Positions 19,161-27,793 of a stretch of 64,000 nt of DNA are shown here, in pieces. The stretch comes from Candidatus Flexifilum affinis (GTDB lineage: Bacteria > Chloroflexota > Anaerolineae > Aggregatilineales > Phototrophicaceae). How positions within the stretch are numbered: the stretch's first letter is position 1; every line of letters starts with the position of its first letter. The position numbers were made by a program, and so were the translations under genes. Location of the stretch: assembly GCA_016713325.1 (NCBI GenBank), contig JADJPJ010000010.1, forward strand, positions 62,001 through 126,000, given 5' to 3'. Below the pieces are notes generated by a model. The model had not been told where the DNA came from, searched no databases, and saw only the letters and a list, made by a program, of their open reading frames with translations.

Positions 19161-22100
19161 TGGTCATCGGGTCGGTGCTGCTTCAACCTCAGAGGCTTGA
19201 ACGCGCCGCTGCCCGTTCGGACTCCGGCTCGCTCATGGACGACCTGATGCGTCTCGCCGTTTGTCTTGTCAAAGATGCGGCCGATGGCGCGCCCTGCCTG
19301 CGCCGAATCGAAGCGTCGATTGAAACTACACTTGCGGCCCAGTTCGAGACGCGGCTCCCCGGAATTGGAGCGTCCGTGCAGCGCTTCGGCGATCTCTTTG
19401 ATAGGCTGCGTGGGCAGGTGGAGTCGTTTGCCGCCGATGGCTTCGACGATTCTGGCGACTTCGTTGACCTTCTTGCCGGGCTGCGCGCGGCCGCGATCGG
19501 CTCCGCCGAAAGCCTGACGCCGGACGGCATGCGCTCGCGCGTCAATCCGGTGTTCACCATTGTCAGCGACGATCTGGGGCTGAACGCGACCTTCATCGAG
19601 GAGGCGGTCTGGGCGCTGTTCCACGGCGCTATCCTCATCCTGGCCCAACCGCCAACCAGGATCGGGTCGGACGCGGAGTCCCCTGCCCGGCGCGCGAACC
19701 GCCGCGAGATTAGTCGGCTGCTGCGGCGGATCAAGCACGAACTTCAGGGTCTGCTGATCGTCCCGGAATTCAACGCCGATCTGGTAGCGGACGCCCTGCT
19801 GACCCTGCTCACGCAAATCGGGCTGGACAAGCTGATCGAGCAGGTGGGATGCACTGGCGAAGCGTTCGCGGCGGCCTTCCGGGCTGGAGAGGGTATCCTC
19901 GATCTGGTTGGCTACCAGGCCTTCCCACCCTTTGGCGAGGGCGGGTTGGGTGCGGCGGCCTCGCCCACGCAGCGCGAGCAATACTGCTGGTACGCCACCT
20001 GGCTGCTGGAGTATCAGAACCGCACCGGCGATCTGGGCGTGCTGCCGGCCACCCTGGCGAGCGAGTTCTTCGACGGCGCCGCCTCGCGGGCGCTGCGCAA
20101 TGCGTTAATTCCCCTCAGCACAGTAGTACCCTTCGGCGCGTTCATCCCCACCGACGAGCCGGACAAGAAGTGGAGACTGATCGATCGCCGCAAGTACGTC
20201 ATCCGCAAGCTGAATTCCGCGGATTTCGGCGTTTTCCGGCTGTTCGAGATGAGCGAGGGTGATTTCCTCGAAGCCGTCAGTGATCTACCTATATTGCAGG
20301 ACGCGTTCCGCAGGCATGGTTTCGTCGGGACGAATCCGATCACCGTCGTTTCGGACGGGAGCAACGTCTGGACCATCGACACCCCCGGGCAAACGTACAA
20401 CGCCGTCCGCTTCAGCGGCACGGTGACCATCAAGCCGACCACACTCTCTGGCACGCTGGTTCAACTGCCCGCGTCCATCCAGCCCGATCTGGATAAAGAC
20501 AAGGCGTCGGACAACCTGCTGTCGCTGTTCCAGGCAGGGAGCATGCCCCTGACTCCACTCGCCCGCCTGGAGCAGCGTGAGCCAGGGACGGAGTGGCTAC
20601 TCGATGACGGCGAACTTGAGTATGTCATTGAGAAGACAGACAAAGGCTTCGTGGTCAGCATGGGCGGCGCGGGCGGCTGGATTCAGGCGCAGATCGGCTT
20701 CCCCGACGGCGATAAGGTGTGGATCGACAAGGCGGCGACGGAAGTCATGCTAGGCCGGCGCATTCTGCACATCGGCACCGATGTGACCTGGCACGATGCG
20801 CCTATCTTCGGGGATCGCAACCAGAGCTACACCTTCAAGCTGGCGAATGCCGATCTGATGGAACATTTCGCCTACCACTCTGCTTGGTCCCAGGACGCCC
20901 TCAACACCCTCTTTCATCTGATTTCCATCGAGAAGGGCGACATCGCCTCCAACGTGGTCAATGCCTCATGGAATCTCTACGAGATGATCATGAAGTTGGC
21001 ACTGGACCGCCCGTCTTCAGATGTGATCGGCTTCTGGATCAACTGGATGATCCCGCTCATCGGCACAATTCTCGCCTCGCTCGAAGGCATGCAGACCAAA
21101 GTCAGCTTGCGTAACTGGTTCATCTACTGGTTCTGCATTCTGCTTGCCACGGATCTCGGCGAGAAAGCCCTGTACAGCCATTACCTGTCAATGGCGCGCG
21201 GTCTGTTTCTCTCAACGGTCACGCTGCTCAATCAGGATAAGGATGCGGCGGGAACGCAACCGCTCAACCACCGGCATATCGAGCCATGGGTGAGCGGCTT
21301 TGTCGATCTGTCGCTCTTCGTGCTGGCCAAAGCCATCCCGCGCAAGAGCTACATCTTCCCCTTTGGTAGCGCAGAATTGACCGGCGGCTACTGGATCGGC
21401 GGCAGTCTGGCAGTCGGGCTGGTCGGTGGGCTTCTCGGCGCGACGGCGGCCGCGGGATGGGGTCGCGGAACCTTCGTGTTCAACAATTTTCTGAAGGCGG
21501 GACTGAAAGGGATGGTCTGGAGCCTGGCGCGCTTCTGGCCGATGATATTCCTGGTCAAAGAAGGCGACACCGCGGATGGCACCTACAATTCGGCCGGCCC
21601 CGATTTCGTGGGCTACCCTCCCGGCGGATCAGGTTCGCCATACAACATGCCATACGTGGCCGACACCGACATCCTGTGGGGACAGTGTAACCAGGGCATG
21701 TTCAGCCATCACGACGACGGGCAAGGGGTTCCGGAGGTCTATGCCTTCGATCTGGCGATGGACCAGGGTGATCCGGTCCTCAACATGCGTCCCGGTACCG
21801 TCGTCGATTACTTCGACTGGGTCCCGGACGACCTCGATCCTGACGCAACCGAACAGGCCGCTGCAGCAGCAGCGGCGGCAGCTTCGGGCCTGCTGGTAGC
21901 CGGCCAGACCACCTCCACGCGGCGCAACTTCATCACCATCCGACACGACTGTGATGAATCCGGCAACCTGCTGGCCGACCCCATCAACGACACCTACGAC
22001 CTGGACCAGGGCGGCGCGCAAACGGTCATGTATGCCAACTATCTGCACGGCCGACAGGGTAGCGTCCGGTCGGTCTTTGCCGCGCGCGGTGTCTCCGGCA

Positions 22101-22345
22101 ATGCCATCATCGGCACCCGAGTACTGCGCGGGCAGAGGATCATGCTGGCGGGCGACACAGGCAAGAGCTTCCACAATCATCTGCACATTCACATCCGCCC
22201 CGGCCCCGCGCCCGGTGGCTTTTCCACCGATCCAGGCGGCGGGGCCGGCATGGCCAACCGCACGATCCCGTTTACGTTCCGCGAAGTTGACGATGTGCCG
22301 ACAATCCTCAATACTTACACGTCTGAGAACACGGAGATTCCGTAA
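19160..22345 (+). CDS. Large tail-cluster protein B with C-terminal M23 peptidase-like domain
   Basis: This 1061-residue protein starts at ATG 19160, overlapping the stop of protein A by one base. Residues 1-790 parallel protein A: helical N-terminus, then beta-rich middle (WTIDTPGQTYNAVRFSGTVT), then hydrophobic segments (residues 660-690 and GGYWIGGSLAVGLVGGLLGA at about 743-762). Residues 830-1040 look like a LytM/M23 metallopeptidase: candidate zinc ligands H851, D864 (YAFDLAMDQGDPV) and H1007/H1009 (HNHLHIHIRPG). M23 enzymes cut peptidoglycan cross-bridges, so this may be a wall-degrading tip, a release enzyme or an effector. The spacing from H851 to D864 is longer than in classic members. 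The gene is open throughout, unlike its neighbour. Confidence 0.75.
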   Translation: MVIGSVLLQPQRLERAAARSDSGSLMDDLMRLAVCLVKDAADGAPCLRRIEASIETTLAAQFETRLPGIGASVQRFGDLFDRLRGQVESFAADGFDDSGDFVDLLAGLRAAAIGSAESLTPDGMRSRVNPVFTIVSDDLGLNATFIEEAVWALFHGAILILAQPPTRIGSDAESPARRANRREISRLLRRIKHELQGLLIVPEFNADLVADALLTLLTQIGLDKLIEQVGCTGEAFAAAFRAGEGILDLVGYQAFPPFGEGGLGAAASPTQREQYCWYATWLLEYQNRTGDLGVLPATLASEFFDGAASRALRNALIPLSTVVPFGAFIPTDEPDKKWRLIDRRKYVIRKLNSADFGVFRLFEMSEGDFLEAVSDLPILQDAFRRHGFVGTNPITVVSDGSNVWTIDTPGQTYNAVRFSGTVTIKPTTLSGTLVQLPASIQPDLDKDKASDNLLSLFQAGSMPLTPLARLEQREPGTEWLLDDGELEYVIEKTDKGFVVSMGGAGGWIQAQIGFPDGDKVWIDKAATEVMLGRRILHIGTDVTWHDAPIFGDRNQSYTFKLANADLMEHFAYHSAWSQDALNTLFHLISIEKGDIASNVVNASWNLYEMIMKLALDRPSSDVIGFWINWMIPLIGTILASLEGMQTKVSLRNWFIYWFCILLATDLGEKALYSHYLSMARGLFLSTVTLLNQDKDAAGTQPLNHRHIEPWVSGFVDLSLFVLAKAIPRKSYIFPFGSAELTGGYWIGGSLAVGLVGGLLGATAAAGWGRGTFVFNNFLKAGLKGMVWSLARFWPMIFLVKEGDTADGTYNSAGPDFVGYPPGGSGSPYNMPYVADTDILWGQCNQGMFSHHDDGQGVPEVYAFDLAMDQGDPVLNMRPGTVVDYFDWVPDDLDPDATEQAAAAAAAAASGLLVAGQTTSTRRNFITIRHDCDESGNLLADPINDTYDLDQGGAQTVMYANYLHGRQGSVRSVFAARGVSGNAIIGTRVLRGQRIMLAGDTGKSFHNHLHIHIRPGPAPGGFSTDPGGGAGMANRTIPFTFREVDDVPTILNTYTSENTEIP

Positions 22346-22363
22346 CCCGCAGGCAGGATAAAC

Positions 22364-22558
22364 ATGCAGGAGACACTCAAGAAACGGCTGGAAGAACTCC
22401 GCGAGGAATTCGAGTCAGGTCAGAAGATGCTCGCGGAACTGGAGGCCAAGCGTGACAACCTCCGGCAGACCCTGCTGCGCATCAGCGGCGCCATCCAGGT
22501 CATCGAAGAACTGCTCGCCGATGCAGAGGGCAAGACAAGCGACAGCGCACGTTCTTGA
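22364..22558 (+). CDS. Small coiled-coil protein
   Basis: This 64-residue protein starts 18 bases after protein B, with AGG upstream. It is almost entirely a charged heptad pattern (KRLEELREEFESGQKMLAEL, then EAKRDNLRQTLLRISGAIQ), predicting a coiled coil. It is the last gene of the tail cluster before the IS remnant. It may be a chaperone or capping helix for protein B, which is an inference from position only. Confidence 0.6.
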   Translation: MQETLKKRLEELREEFESGQKMLAELEAKRDNLRQTLLRISGAIQVIEELLADAEGKTSDSARS

Positions 22559-22570
22559 CCGGCGTTGTTG

Positions 22571-23434
22571 TTAGGTTTGCGCCTGACCGTTGGGAGCGCG
22601 AAAAGGTGTGAGCAGAATAGCGACGCTTTCTGAACTAAAAACAGCGTCAAAAGAAAGGGAAAACTTGGTGTCCCGATCGTGGATCAGAAAGCGAATTTGA
22701 GGTTGTCGTTCCGAAAGCGACCACATGCACTGGCGCGCTTGCTGCGCTACCCACGCGGAGGTGGGATGTGCTGTGCAACCGGCAAGGTGAACGCGTCGTG
22801 TACCCACTTCGATAAAGAACAAGACATAAACGGTTTGCAGCAGGGCGGTTTCCACGGTAAAGAAATCGCAGGCAAGGATCTGATCCTTGTAATGCCTGAG
22901 CAGCTTGCGCCAACTGCCACCATTTGCACTGCGCTGCGGAGAGGGCAGGATACGATGGCGACGGAGAATAGCCCGGATCGTCGTGGCACCAATGCGAAAG
23001 CCAAGTTTGAGAAGCTCCCCGTGAATGCGATCCGTTCCCCAGCGCTCGTTTTCTCTAGCCAAGCGTAGAATGAGGACTTCGAGCTCCGGCGAGGTAGGCG
23101 GGCGTCCTCGCTTGCGGGTTGAATAAAATGACCATTTGCGCCGAACCAATTCGCGATGCCACTTTAACACGGTTTCTGGCTTAAATAGCAACAGGCATTG
23201 ATCCAGACGATTGCTCCCGCGCTCGAGAATGGTCTTCAGCTTTACCGCAAGGACTGCAAGAAGCAGTTTCTCGAAGCGCGAACAAGGCAATTTGGACTGC
23301 TGGTGTCGCTGGAGCAAGCGGAGTTGATGGCGGAGAGCCAGTATCTCGAGATCTTTGTCGAGATCTGACTTCGAATAGATTGTTAATAGATCGACGATGA
23401 AGGAAATAAAGCGTGTGAGCAAGGCGTAGAACAT
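22571..23434 (-). pseudogene. Transposase, DDE integrase core, C-terminally truncated
   Basis: The 287-residue frame aligns along its length with the 364-residue transposase at 45330-46424 (shared KWHRELVRRKW/RWHRDLIRKKW, ACDFFTVET, FFxEVGTRRVHLAG). It has the first two acidic residues of the DDE triad (ACDFFTVET and HDRDTKF). It ends at APNGQAQT, exactly where the full copy continues APKANAFAERW, so the catalytic Glu and the C-terminus are gone. It is therefore inactive. Nucleotide identity with the intact IS is clearly partial, so the two are different family members. Confidence 0.75.
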
Positions 23435-23518
23435 CGACGCATTCCAGAGTAAAAGGCTTTATTATAAGCTGTCAGTCAAATAACACTCGCAGTGTGGACG
23501 CATTTTTCGCGCCATACG
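22571..23518 (-). mobile_element. Truncated IS remnant related to the IS at 45298-46528
   Basis: The right end is recognisable: GGACGCATTTTTCGCGCC at 23496-23513, followed by ATAC, resembles the right terminal repeat of the intact IS in this window (GGATACGGTTTTCGCACC, then ATACA). The left end is missing. Coding similarity to the transposase stops at about 22590, 13 bases beyond the tail-cluster gene. The remnant therefore marks a deletion or recombination edge of the tail region. Confidence 0.6.
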
Positions 23519-23603
23519 GGTCATTCGCTGCGTCTCCAGATCAAGCCGTGTTTCCTGCCTCATGGTCTGAGGTCACGCCTGCACTCCCATAACGACCAAC
23601 TTG

Positions 23604-23632
23604 TTGACACGAGAGAGCCATCATGGTAGATT
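23604..23632 (+). promoter_or_regulatory. Promoter of the FadR-type regulator gene
   Basis: A perfect TTGACA (23604-23609) is followed after 17 bases by TAGATT (23627-23632), four of six matching TATAAT. The start site would fall about 23639, within the dyad at 23636-23651, and the gene starts at 23665. Confidence 0.65.
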
Positions 23633-23635
23633 AAA

Positions 23636-23651
23636 GGTATGATGTCAGACC
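23636..23651. promoter_or_regulatory. Operator-like dyad, copy 1 (GGTATGATGTCAGACC)
   Basis: The sequence has perfect half-site symmetry: GGT-A-TGA-TG-TCA-G-ACC. GntR/FadR-type regulators bind short dyads with GT...AC cores, so this fits. It overlaps the expected transcription start of the regulator gene, implying autorepression. A near copy lies at 30766-30781 with the same promoter geometry. Confidence 0.65.
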
Positions 23652-23664
23652 AAATGAGTGGGCT

Positions 23665-24414
23665 ATGAGTTCGAGTATGCTTGTTCCTATCAATCGTGGT
23701 CCGATTGTCAACGAGATTGTCGAACGGCTCGTCGGCTTTATTCTAAGCGAGCATCTCAAACCTGGCGACAAGCTGCCTACAGAGCGAGAACTCATCGAAC
23801 GCCTGTCTGTAGGGCGCTCAACCTTGCGAGAGGCTGTCAAGACTCTGTCCGCGATCGGCGTGCTGGAGGCCAAGCAGGGATCTGGTACGTTTGTTGGGGA
23901 CGGAAACATGTCCATCCTGGCAAGGCCGCTCGCCTGGGGACTGCTCATGAGCCAGGACAGCGTAGACCACGTGATTGAGGCGCGCGGTGTGATAGAGGTT
24001 ACGTTGGCAGGTTGGGCCGCGGAGCGTGCGACCAAAGAAGAGATCGCCGCCATCGGTCAAATTCTGGACAGCCTGGAAGCCAGTCAACATGACATGGACT
24101 CCTATGTCGAACACGACCTTGAATTCCACATCGCCATTGCCCATGCGGCACACAACCCGATGTTTTCCCAAATCCTGTCGTTGATCCAGGAGGTCATGCG
24201 CGCCTGGATGAAAATCACCTATCTGGAGTCAAAGGGGGCATCGGAATCCATGAAGGTCCATCGCCAGATCTTCGAGGCGATTCGGTCCGGTGATGCGCGT
24301 GTGGCGCGCGAACTCATGGCATCGCATACATCGGGAGACCCGCTGCGTGCCGCTGCTGCCAAGAAACTTGGCAGTCAGCAAGACTTCAAAGGTCTCCTTG
24401 CGCTCATCACCTGA
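23665..24414 (+). CDS. FadR-family transcriptional regulator (GntR HTH + FCD)
   Basis: This 249-residue protein has an N-terminal winged helix (residues 12-80: LKPGDKLPTERELIERLSVG, then RSTLREAVKTLSAIGVLEA and QGSGTFV), followed by an all-helical FCD ligand domain. FCD metal-binding residues are visible in the HDLEFHIAIAHAAHNP block and the later KVHRQIFEAI and MASH histidines. Such regulators usually repress catabolic genes and release DNA on binding an organic acid. The gene heads the catabolic island and has the dyad operator at its own promoter. The effector is unknown, though the neighbouring hydroxyacid and aldolase genes suggest a sugar acid or keto acid. Confidence 0.9.
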   Translation: MSSSMLVPINRGPIVNEIVERLVGFILSEHLKPGDKLPTERELIERLSVGRSTLREAVKTLSAIGVLEAKQGSGTFVGDGNMSILARPLAWGLLMSQDSVDHVIEARGVIEVTLAGWAAERATKEEIAAIGQILDSLEASQHDMDSYVEHDLEFHIAIAHAAHNPMFSQILSLIQEVMRAWMKITYLESKGASESMKVHRQIFEAIRSGDARVARELMASHTSGDPLRAAAAKKLGSQQDFKGLLALIT

Positions 24415-24451
24415 TTGTTTGTTCGGCGCGTCTGAAGGGGAGCCCGGAGCC

Positions 24452-24994
24452 ATGGAAATCCGAAGAATCTTCACCATTTCTGAGGATATATTTGCTGAAG
24501 GTGGGCGAAAGCTTGCCGTTCCGGTGCGGAAGGTCGCTGCCGCAGCCATCATTGCGAACCCGGCAACTGGCGACCAGTCCGGCGTCAATCTCGATCAGTT
24601 CGTCGAAATGGGAAACCAACTCGGAACGATTCTCGCCAACGAGGCGATGGGACTTCTCGGAGGTGCCGAGAAAGTCCAAAGCTTTGGCAAGGCATGCCTT
24701 GTCGGGATCAACGGTGAGCTAGAGCAAGCAGCAATCCTGATCCATAAGGAATTTGGGCGCGCTGTCCGGAACGTGATCGGCGGCGGTAAAGCGGGGATTC
24801 CCTCGACCAAGAAGGTTGGCTCAGCCGGCGCAAGCATCGACGTGCCACTTTGCTTCCGAGACGACGCGGGTTTGGCGACTCATTTTGACAGCATCCAGGT
24901 TTCCGTGCCGGGCGCGCCGACTGCCGATGAAATCGTTGTCATTCTTGGGTTCACCAACGGCGGCCGCCCACATCCCTGGACGGGTTGGAACTAG
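24452..24994 (+). CDS. Amino acid synthesis family protein (AA_synth-like)
   Basis: This 180-residue protein starts at ATG 24452 after GGAGCCCGGAG. It matches the PF06684-type family: opening MEIRRIFTISEDIFAEGG, then VRKVAAAAIIANPATGD, GGAEKVQSFGKACLVGINGE and VIGGGKAGIPSTKKVGSAGA. Members occur in catabolic operons and their biochemical role is poorly defined. The end GRPHPWTGWN departs from the family pattern and a shift of frame at about 24975 would extend it (GLELVLSIHEDNSDIS to about 25031), so a small indel is possible. It is 37 bases downstream of the regulator. Confidence 0.75.
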   Translation: MEIRRIFTISEDIFAEGGRKLAVPVRKVAAAAIIANPATGDQSGVNLDQFVEMGNQLGTILANEAMGLLGGAEKVQSFGKACLVGINGELEQAAILIHKEFGRAVRNVIGGGKAGIPSTKKVGSAGASIDVPLCFRDDAGLATHFDSIQVSVPGAPTADEIVVILGFTNGGRPHPWTGWN

Positions 24995-25099
24995 TTTTAA
25001 GTATTCACGAAGACAACAGCGACATCTCCTGACCGCAGGACCCTGGCAGTCCACATCGCGATTCGCCGAGCCCTCCACATTCATAAGCAAGTGATAATC

Positions 25100-25921
25100 A
25101 TGCAGATTATCGATACACACGCGCACGTGTGGATTCATAACCGCGAGTTTCCCTGGGCTCGGGAAAATGTTGGGACTCCAGAAAGTGATGCTCATCCTGA
25201 GGCACTTCTGAATTCGATGACCGAGAATGGCGTCGCACTGGCCGTCCTTGTTCAGTACGTCGGTTATGCCTGGGATAATCGATACGTGCTACACGCCCAA
25301 AAGCATTTCCCATCCAGGTTCCTGGCAGTCTGTCGGGTGAATCCAGTCGATGTTAGAGCGCCTGATCACCTCAGTTACTGGACGGAAGTTCATGGTTTTC
25401 GTGGCGTTCGGCTCAGCCCCGATCCTGCCAGACGTGATGATTGGTTCGGCGCACCCTTGATGGTTCCGCTGTTTCGGCGTGCGAATCTCCTGAATGTGCC
25501 TGTACTCATCCTGACTGGACCGTACCGGTTGCTCGAACTGGCTCAACTGCTTGAGCAGGTTCCGGAAACCGTCATCGTCCTCGATCATATGGCCGACTGT
25601 ATCAACGGATCAGCTGAGGATATCGCACTGCTTCTTTCCCTCGCAAAATACCCATCCGTCTACCTGAAGATGTGCCACATTCTCATTGAGCCTTCCGAAC
25701 ACCAACCTCGAAATGACATACGGCTCTTTCTGAAACAAGTGGTAGGGGCGTTTGGCGCATCACGAATTATGTGGGGAAGTGACTGGCCCTTCTGTCTCGA
25801 ACGCAGGACTTATCCTCAGGCGATCGCTTATTTCCGCGACAAGATGGATTTTCTCACGGAAGACGATCTGGAATGGTTTTACCAGAAAACTGCGCTTCGG
25901 CTGTGGCCATTCAATGTTTAG
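25100..25921 (+). CDS. Amidohydrolase-2 family hydrolase (lactonase/decarboxylase type)
   Basis: This 273-residue TIM-barrel protein opens MQIIDTHAHVW, the metal-binding HxH motif after strand 1. It ends near IMWGSDWPF, the conserved Asp of the family. Middle landmarks are VLVQYVGYAWDNRYVL, GFRGVRLSP and VIVLDHMAD. Family members hydrolyse or decarboxylate ring lactones and aromatic or sugar acids, for example 2-pyrone-4,6-dicarboxylate lactonase. ATG 25100 is preferred to the GTG at 25091. The substrate is probably a lactone made or used by neighbouring enzymes, which is an inference. Confidence 0.85.
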   Translation: MQIIDTHAHVWIHNREFPWARENVGTPESDAHPEALLNSMTENGVALAVLVQYVGYAWDNRYVLHAQKHFPSRFLAVCRVNPVDVRAPDHLSYWTEVHGFRGVRLSPDPARRDDWFGAPLMVPLFRRANLLNVPVLILTGPYRLLELAQLLEQVPETVIVLDHMADCINGSAEDIALLLSLAKYPSVYLKMCHILIEPSEHQPRNDIRLFLKQVVGAFGASRIMWGSDWPFCLERRTYPQAIAYFRDKMDFLTEDDLEWFYQKTALRLWPFNV

Positions 25922-25960
25922 CCTCAGTTTGGATATGTGGTTCTGGGATGGAGTGGGATC

Positions 25961-26929
25961 GTGAAACTTGTCGTGACAGTTCCGTGGAGCGACGAACAAC
26001 TCAATCGAGTAGGGTCGGCTTTTCCCCAGGTCGAATTCTGTGTTGCCCGGACCGATGCGGAAGCCCTGGAAGCAGTCAAAGACGCCGAGATCGTCTTCGG
26101 TGATGTGTCGCGCGAGGTGTTCCTGGCGGCAGCGCATCTTCGCTGGATTCAGTGCCACGGAGCAGGGGTCAACAAGCTGGTTTCTACTCCGGAATTGGTG
26201 GCCAGCGAAGTGTGCGTCACCAATACCCGCGGGGCTCACGCAGTAACGATTGCTGAGCACTTTTTCGGCATGTTGATCAGCCTCACTCGCCAGTTCCACC
26301 CCCTTCATCTGGCTCAGCAGCGTAAGGAATGGGTGAACTGGTCTCAGTGGTCTCAGAGAGTCGGCGCATCACCCATCAGCCTCCAGCACCTGACCCTGGG
26401 AATCCTCGGCTTTGGCAATATCGGTCGCGCCATCGCGAGCCGCGCACACGCTTTCCAGATGGAGATCGTCACTGCAGACAAGTTCGACACGCCTCGCCCC
26501 GACTATGTGTCCGCGTTCTGGCCCATGGAAGATCTGTCGGCGTTTCTCGGGCGTTCAGATGTCGTCGTCGTCACCGTCCCAGGCACCCCAGAGACGCACC
26601 ACCTGCTGGGATACGACCAGCTCAGTCTCCTGAGGCCCACCGCCTATCTGTGTGTGGTTTCGCGCGGAGGAATTGTCGATGAAGCCGCGCTGGCGACTCT
26701 GCTCGAAGAGGGCCGCCTGGCAGGGGCCGCGCTGGATGTGGCGGAAGCTGAACCTCTTCCTCCGACCAGTCGTCTGTGGGATGCTCCGAACCTGATCATC
26801 ACGCCTCACTGCGCCGGAAAGTCAGAAGCATCGACGTGCGCCGCGACCGACATTCTGTCGGAGAATATCGCTCACTATCTTGCCGGACGGCCGCTCGTCA
26901 ACGTGGTAGACAAGATGTTGGGCTTCTAG
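25961..26929 (+). CDS. D-2-hydroxyacid dehydrogenase, NAD-binding
   Basis: This 322-residue protein reduces 2-keto acids or oxidises D-2-hydroxyacids. The Rossmann motif is LGILGFGNIGRAIASRAHAF (about residues 146-165). The catalytic region shows CVVSRGGIVDEAALATLLEE, ALDVAEAEPLPPTSRLWDA and TPHCAG with the active-site His. A GTG start at 25961 is chosen because GGAGTGGG lies just upstream. The gene follows the amidohydrolase by 39 bases, consistent with one transcript. Confidence 0.87.
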   Translation: MKLVVTVPWSDEQLNRVGSAFPQVEFCVARTDAEALEAVKDAEIVFGDVSREVFLAAAHLRWIQCHGAGVNKLVSTPELVASEVCVTNTRGAHAVTIAEHFFGMLISLTRQFHPLHLAQQRKEWVNWSQWSQRVGASPISLQHLTLGILGFGNIGRAIASRAHAFQMEIVTADKFDTPRPDYVSAFWPMEDLSAFLGRSDVVVVTVPGTPETHHLLGYDQLSLLRPTAYLCVVSRGGIVDEAALATLLEEGRLAGAALDVAEAEPLPPTSRLWDAPNLIITPHCAGKSEASTCAATDILSENIAHYLAGRPLVNVVDKMLGF

Positions 26930-26966
26930 CCTATGCCTGAAAAAAACCGGACGGGAGAGTATAGTG

Positions 26967-27782
26967 ATGCACAAGAATCGATTGAGGGAACTGCTCAATG
27001 CTGGACAGCCCAGCCTGGGGACACGACTAGAGACCCAGTGGCCCACGATGGTCGAAATCATCGGCTACACCGGCATGTTCGATTATGTCGAGCTCGTCGC
27101 CGAATACGCTCCGTATAGCCTCTTCTCGCTGGACAACGTGGGGCGCGCGATCGAGTTGTTCGACCACATGACTGGGATGATCAAGATCGAACAGGAGTCT
27201 CGCCTCCACCTGGCCACTCGTGCCATCAGTTCCGGAATCCAGAACGTCCTGTTCAGCGACATCCGCTCGGCAGCAGAGGTCGTGGATTGTGTGCGGGCGG
27301 TTCGTGCCGAGACGCCGCAAACCGGAGGACTTCACGGCGCCCGGCATGGGCGCGATGTCGGCGTTTTCCTGGAGGCCGGTTCACCCGCCTTCGTGCAGTC
27401 TCTCGAGGATGCGGTCATCGCGATCATGATTGAAAAGAAAGAGGCCGTCGAAAACCTGGAAGAAATATTGGCCGTCGAAGGCGTCGACATGGTGCAGTTC
27501 GGGCCAGCCGACTATTCGATGAGCATCGGCAAGGCTGGGAACAAGAAAGCTCCGGAAGTCGTCGAAGCACAGCACTACATGATCAAGACGGCGCTGAAGC
27601 ACGGCGTAGCTCCCCGCGTGGAAATTGGAGATCCCAGGGAAGCGGAAGACTATCTCGACCTGGGCGTGCGCCATTTCTCGTTGGGAACCGATGTGACAAC
27701 GATATACAACTGGTGCAAGGAGAACGGTTCGCGTCTGCGGGATGTTTTACGAACAGTATCGTCGGTCGCCGATGGGGGTTAG
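26967..27782 (+). CDS. HpcH/HpaI aldolase family protein
   Basis: This 271-residue TIM-barrel aldolase would cleave a 4-hydroxy-2-keto acid with a divalent metal, releasing pyruvate or a related keto acid. The signature FGPADYSMSIGKAG (about residue 180) matches the usual GPxDLSxSxG. Metal-ligand regions are IMIEKKEAVENLEEI (Glu) and the downstream GPAD Asp. The N-terminus GTRLETQWPTMVEIIGYTGM is also typical. The ribosome site CGGGAGAG fits ATG 26967 better than the GTG at 26964. Together with the dehydrogenase it suggests degradation of a 2-keto-3-deoxy-type sugar acid. Confidence 0.85.
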   Translation: MHKNRLRELLNAGQPSLGTRLETQWPTMVEIIGYTGMFDYVELVAEYAPYSLFSLDNVGRAIELFDHMTGMIKIEQESRLHLATRAISSGIQNVLFSDIRSAAEVVDCVRAVRAETPQTGGLHGARHGRDVGVFLEAGSPAFVQSLEDAVIAIMIEKKEAVENLEEILAVEGVDMVQFGPADYSMSIGKAGNKKAPEVVEAQHYMIKTALKHGVAPRVEIGDPREAEDYLDLGVRHFSLGTDVTTIYNWCKENGSRLRDVLRTVSSVADGG

Positions 27783-27793
27783 GAGCAAACCCG

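Noticed and set aside
444..22558. Intact prophage interpretation
   Set aside because: No integrase, terminase, portal, capsid, holin or endolysin gene could be seen in or beside the tail genes within the window.
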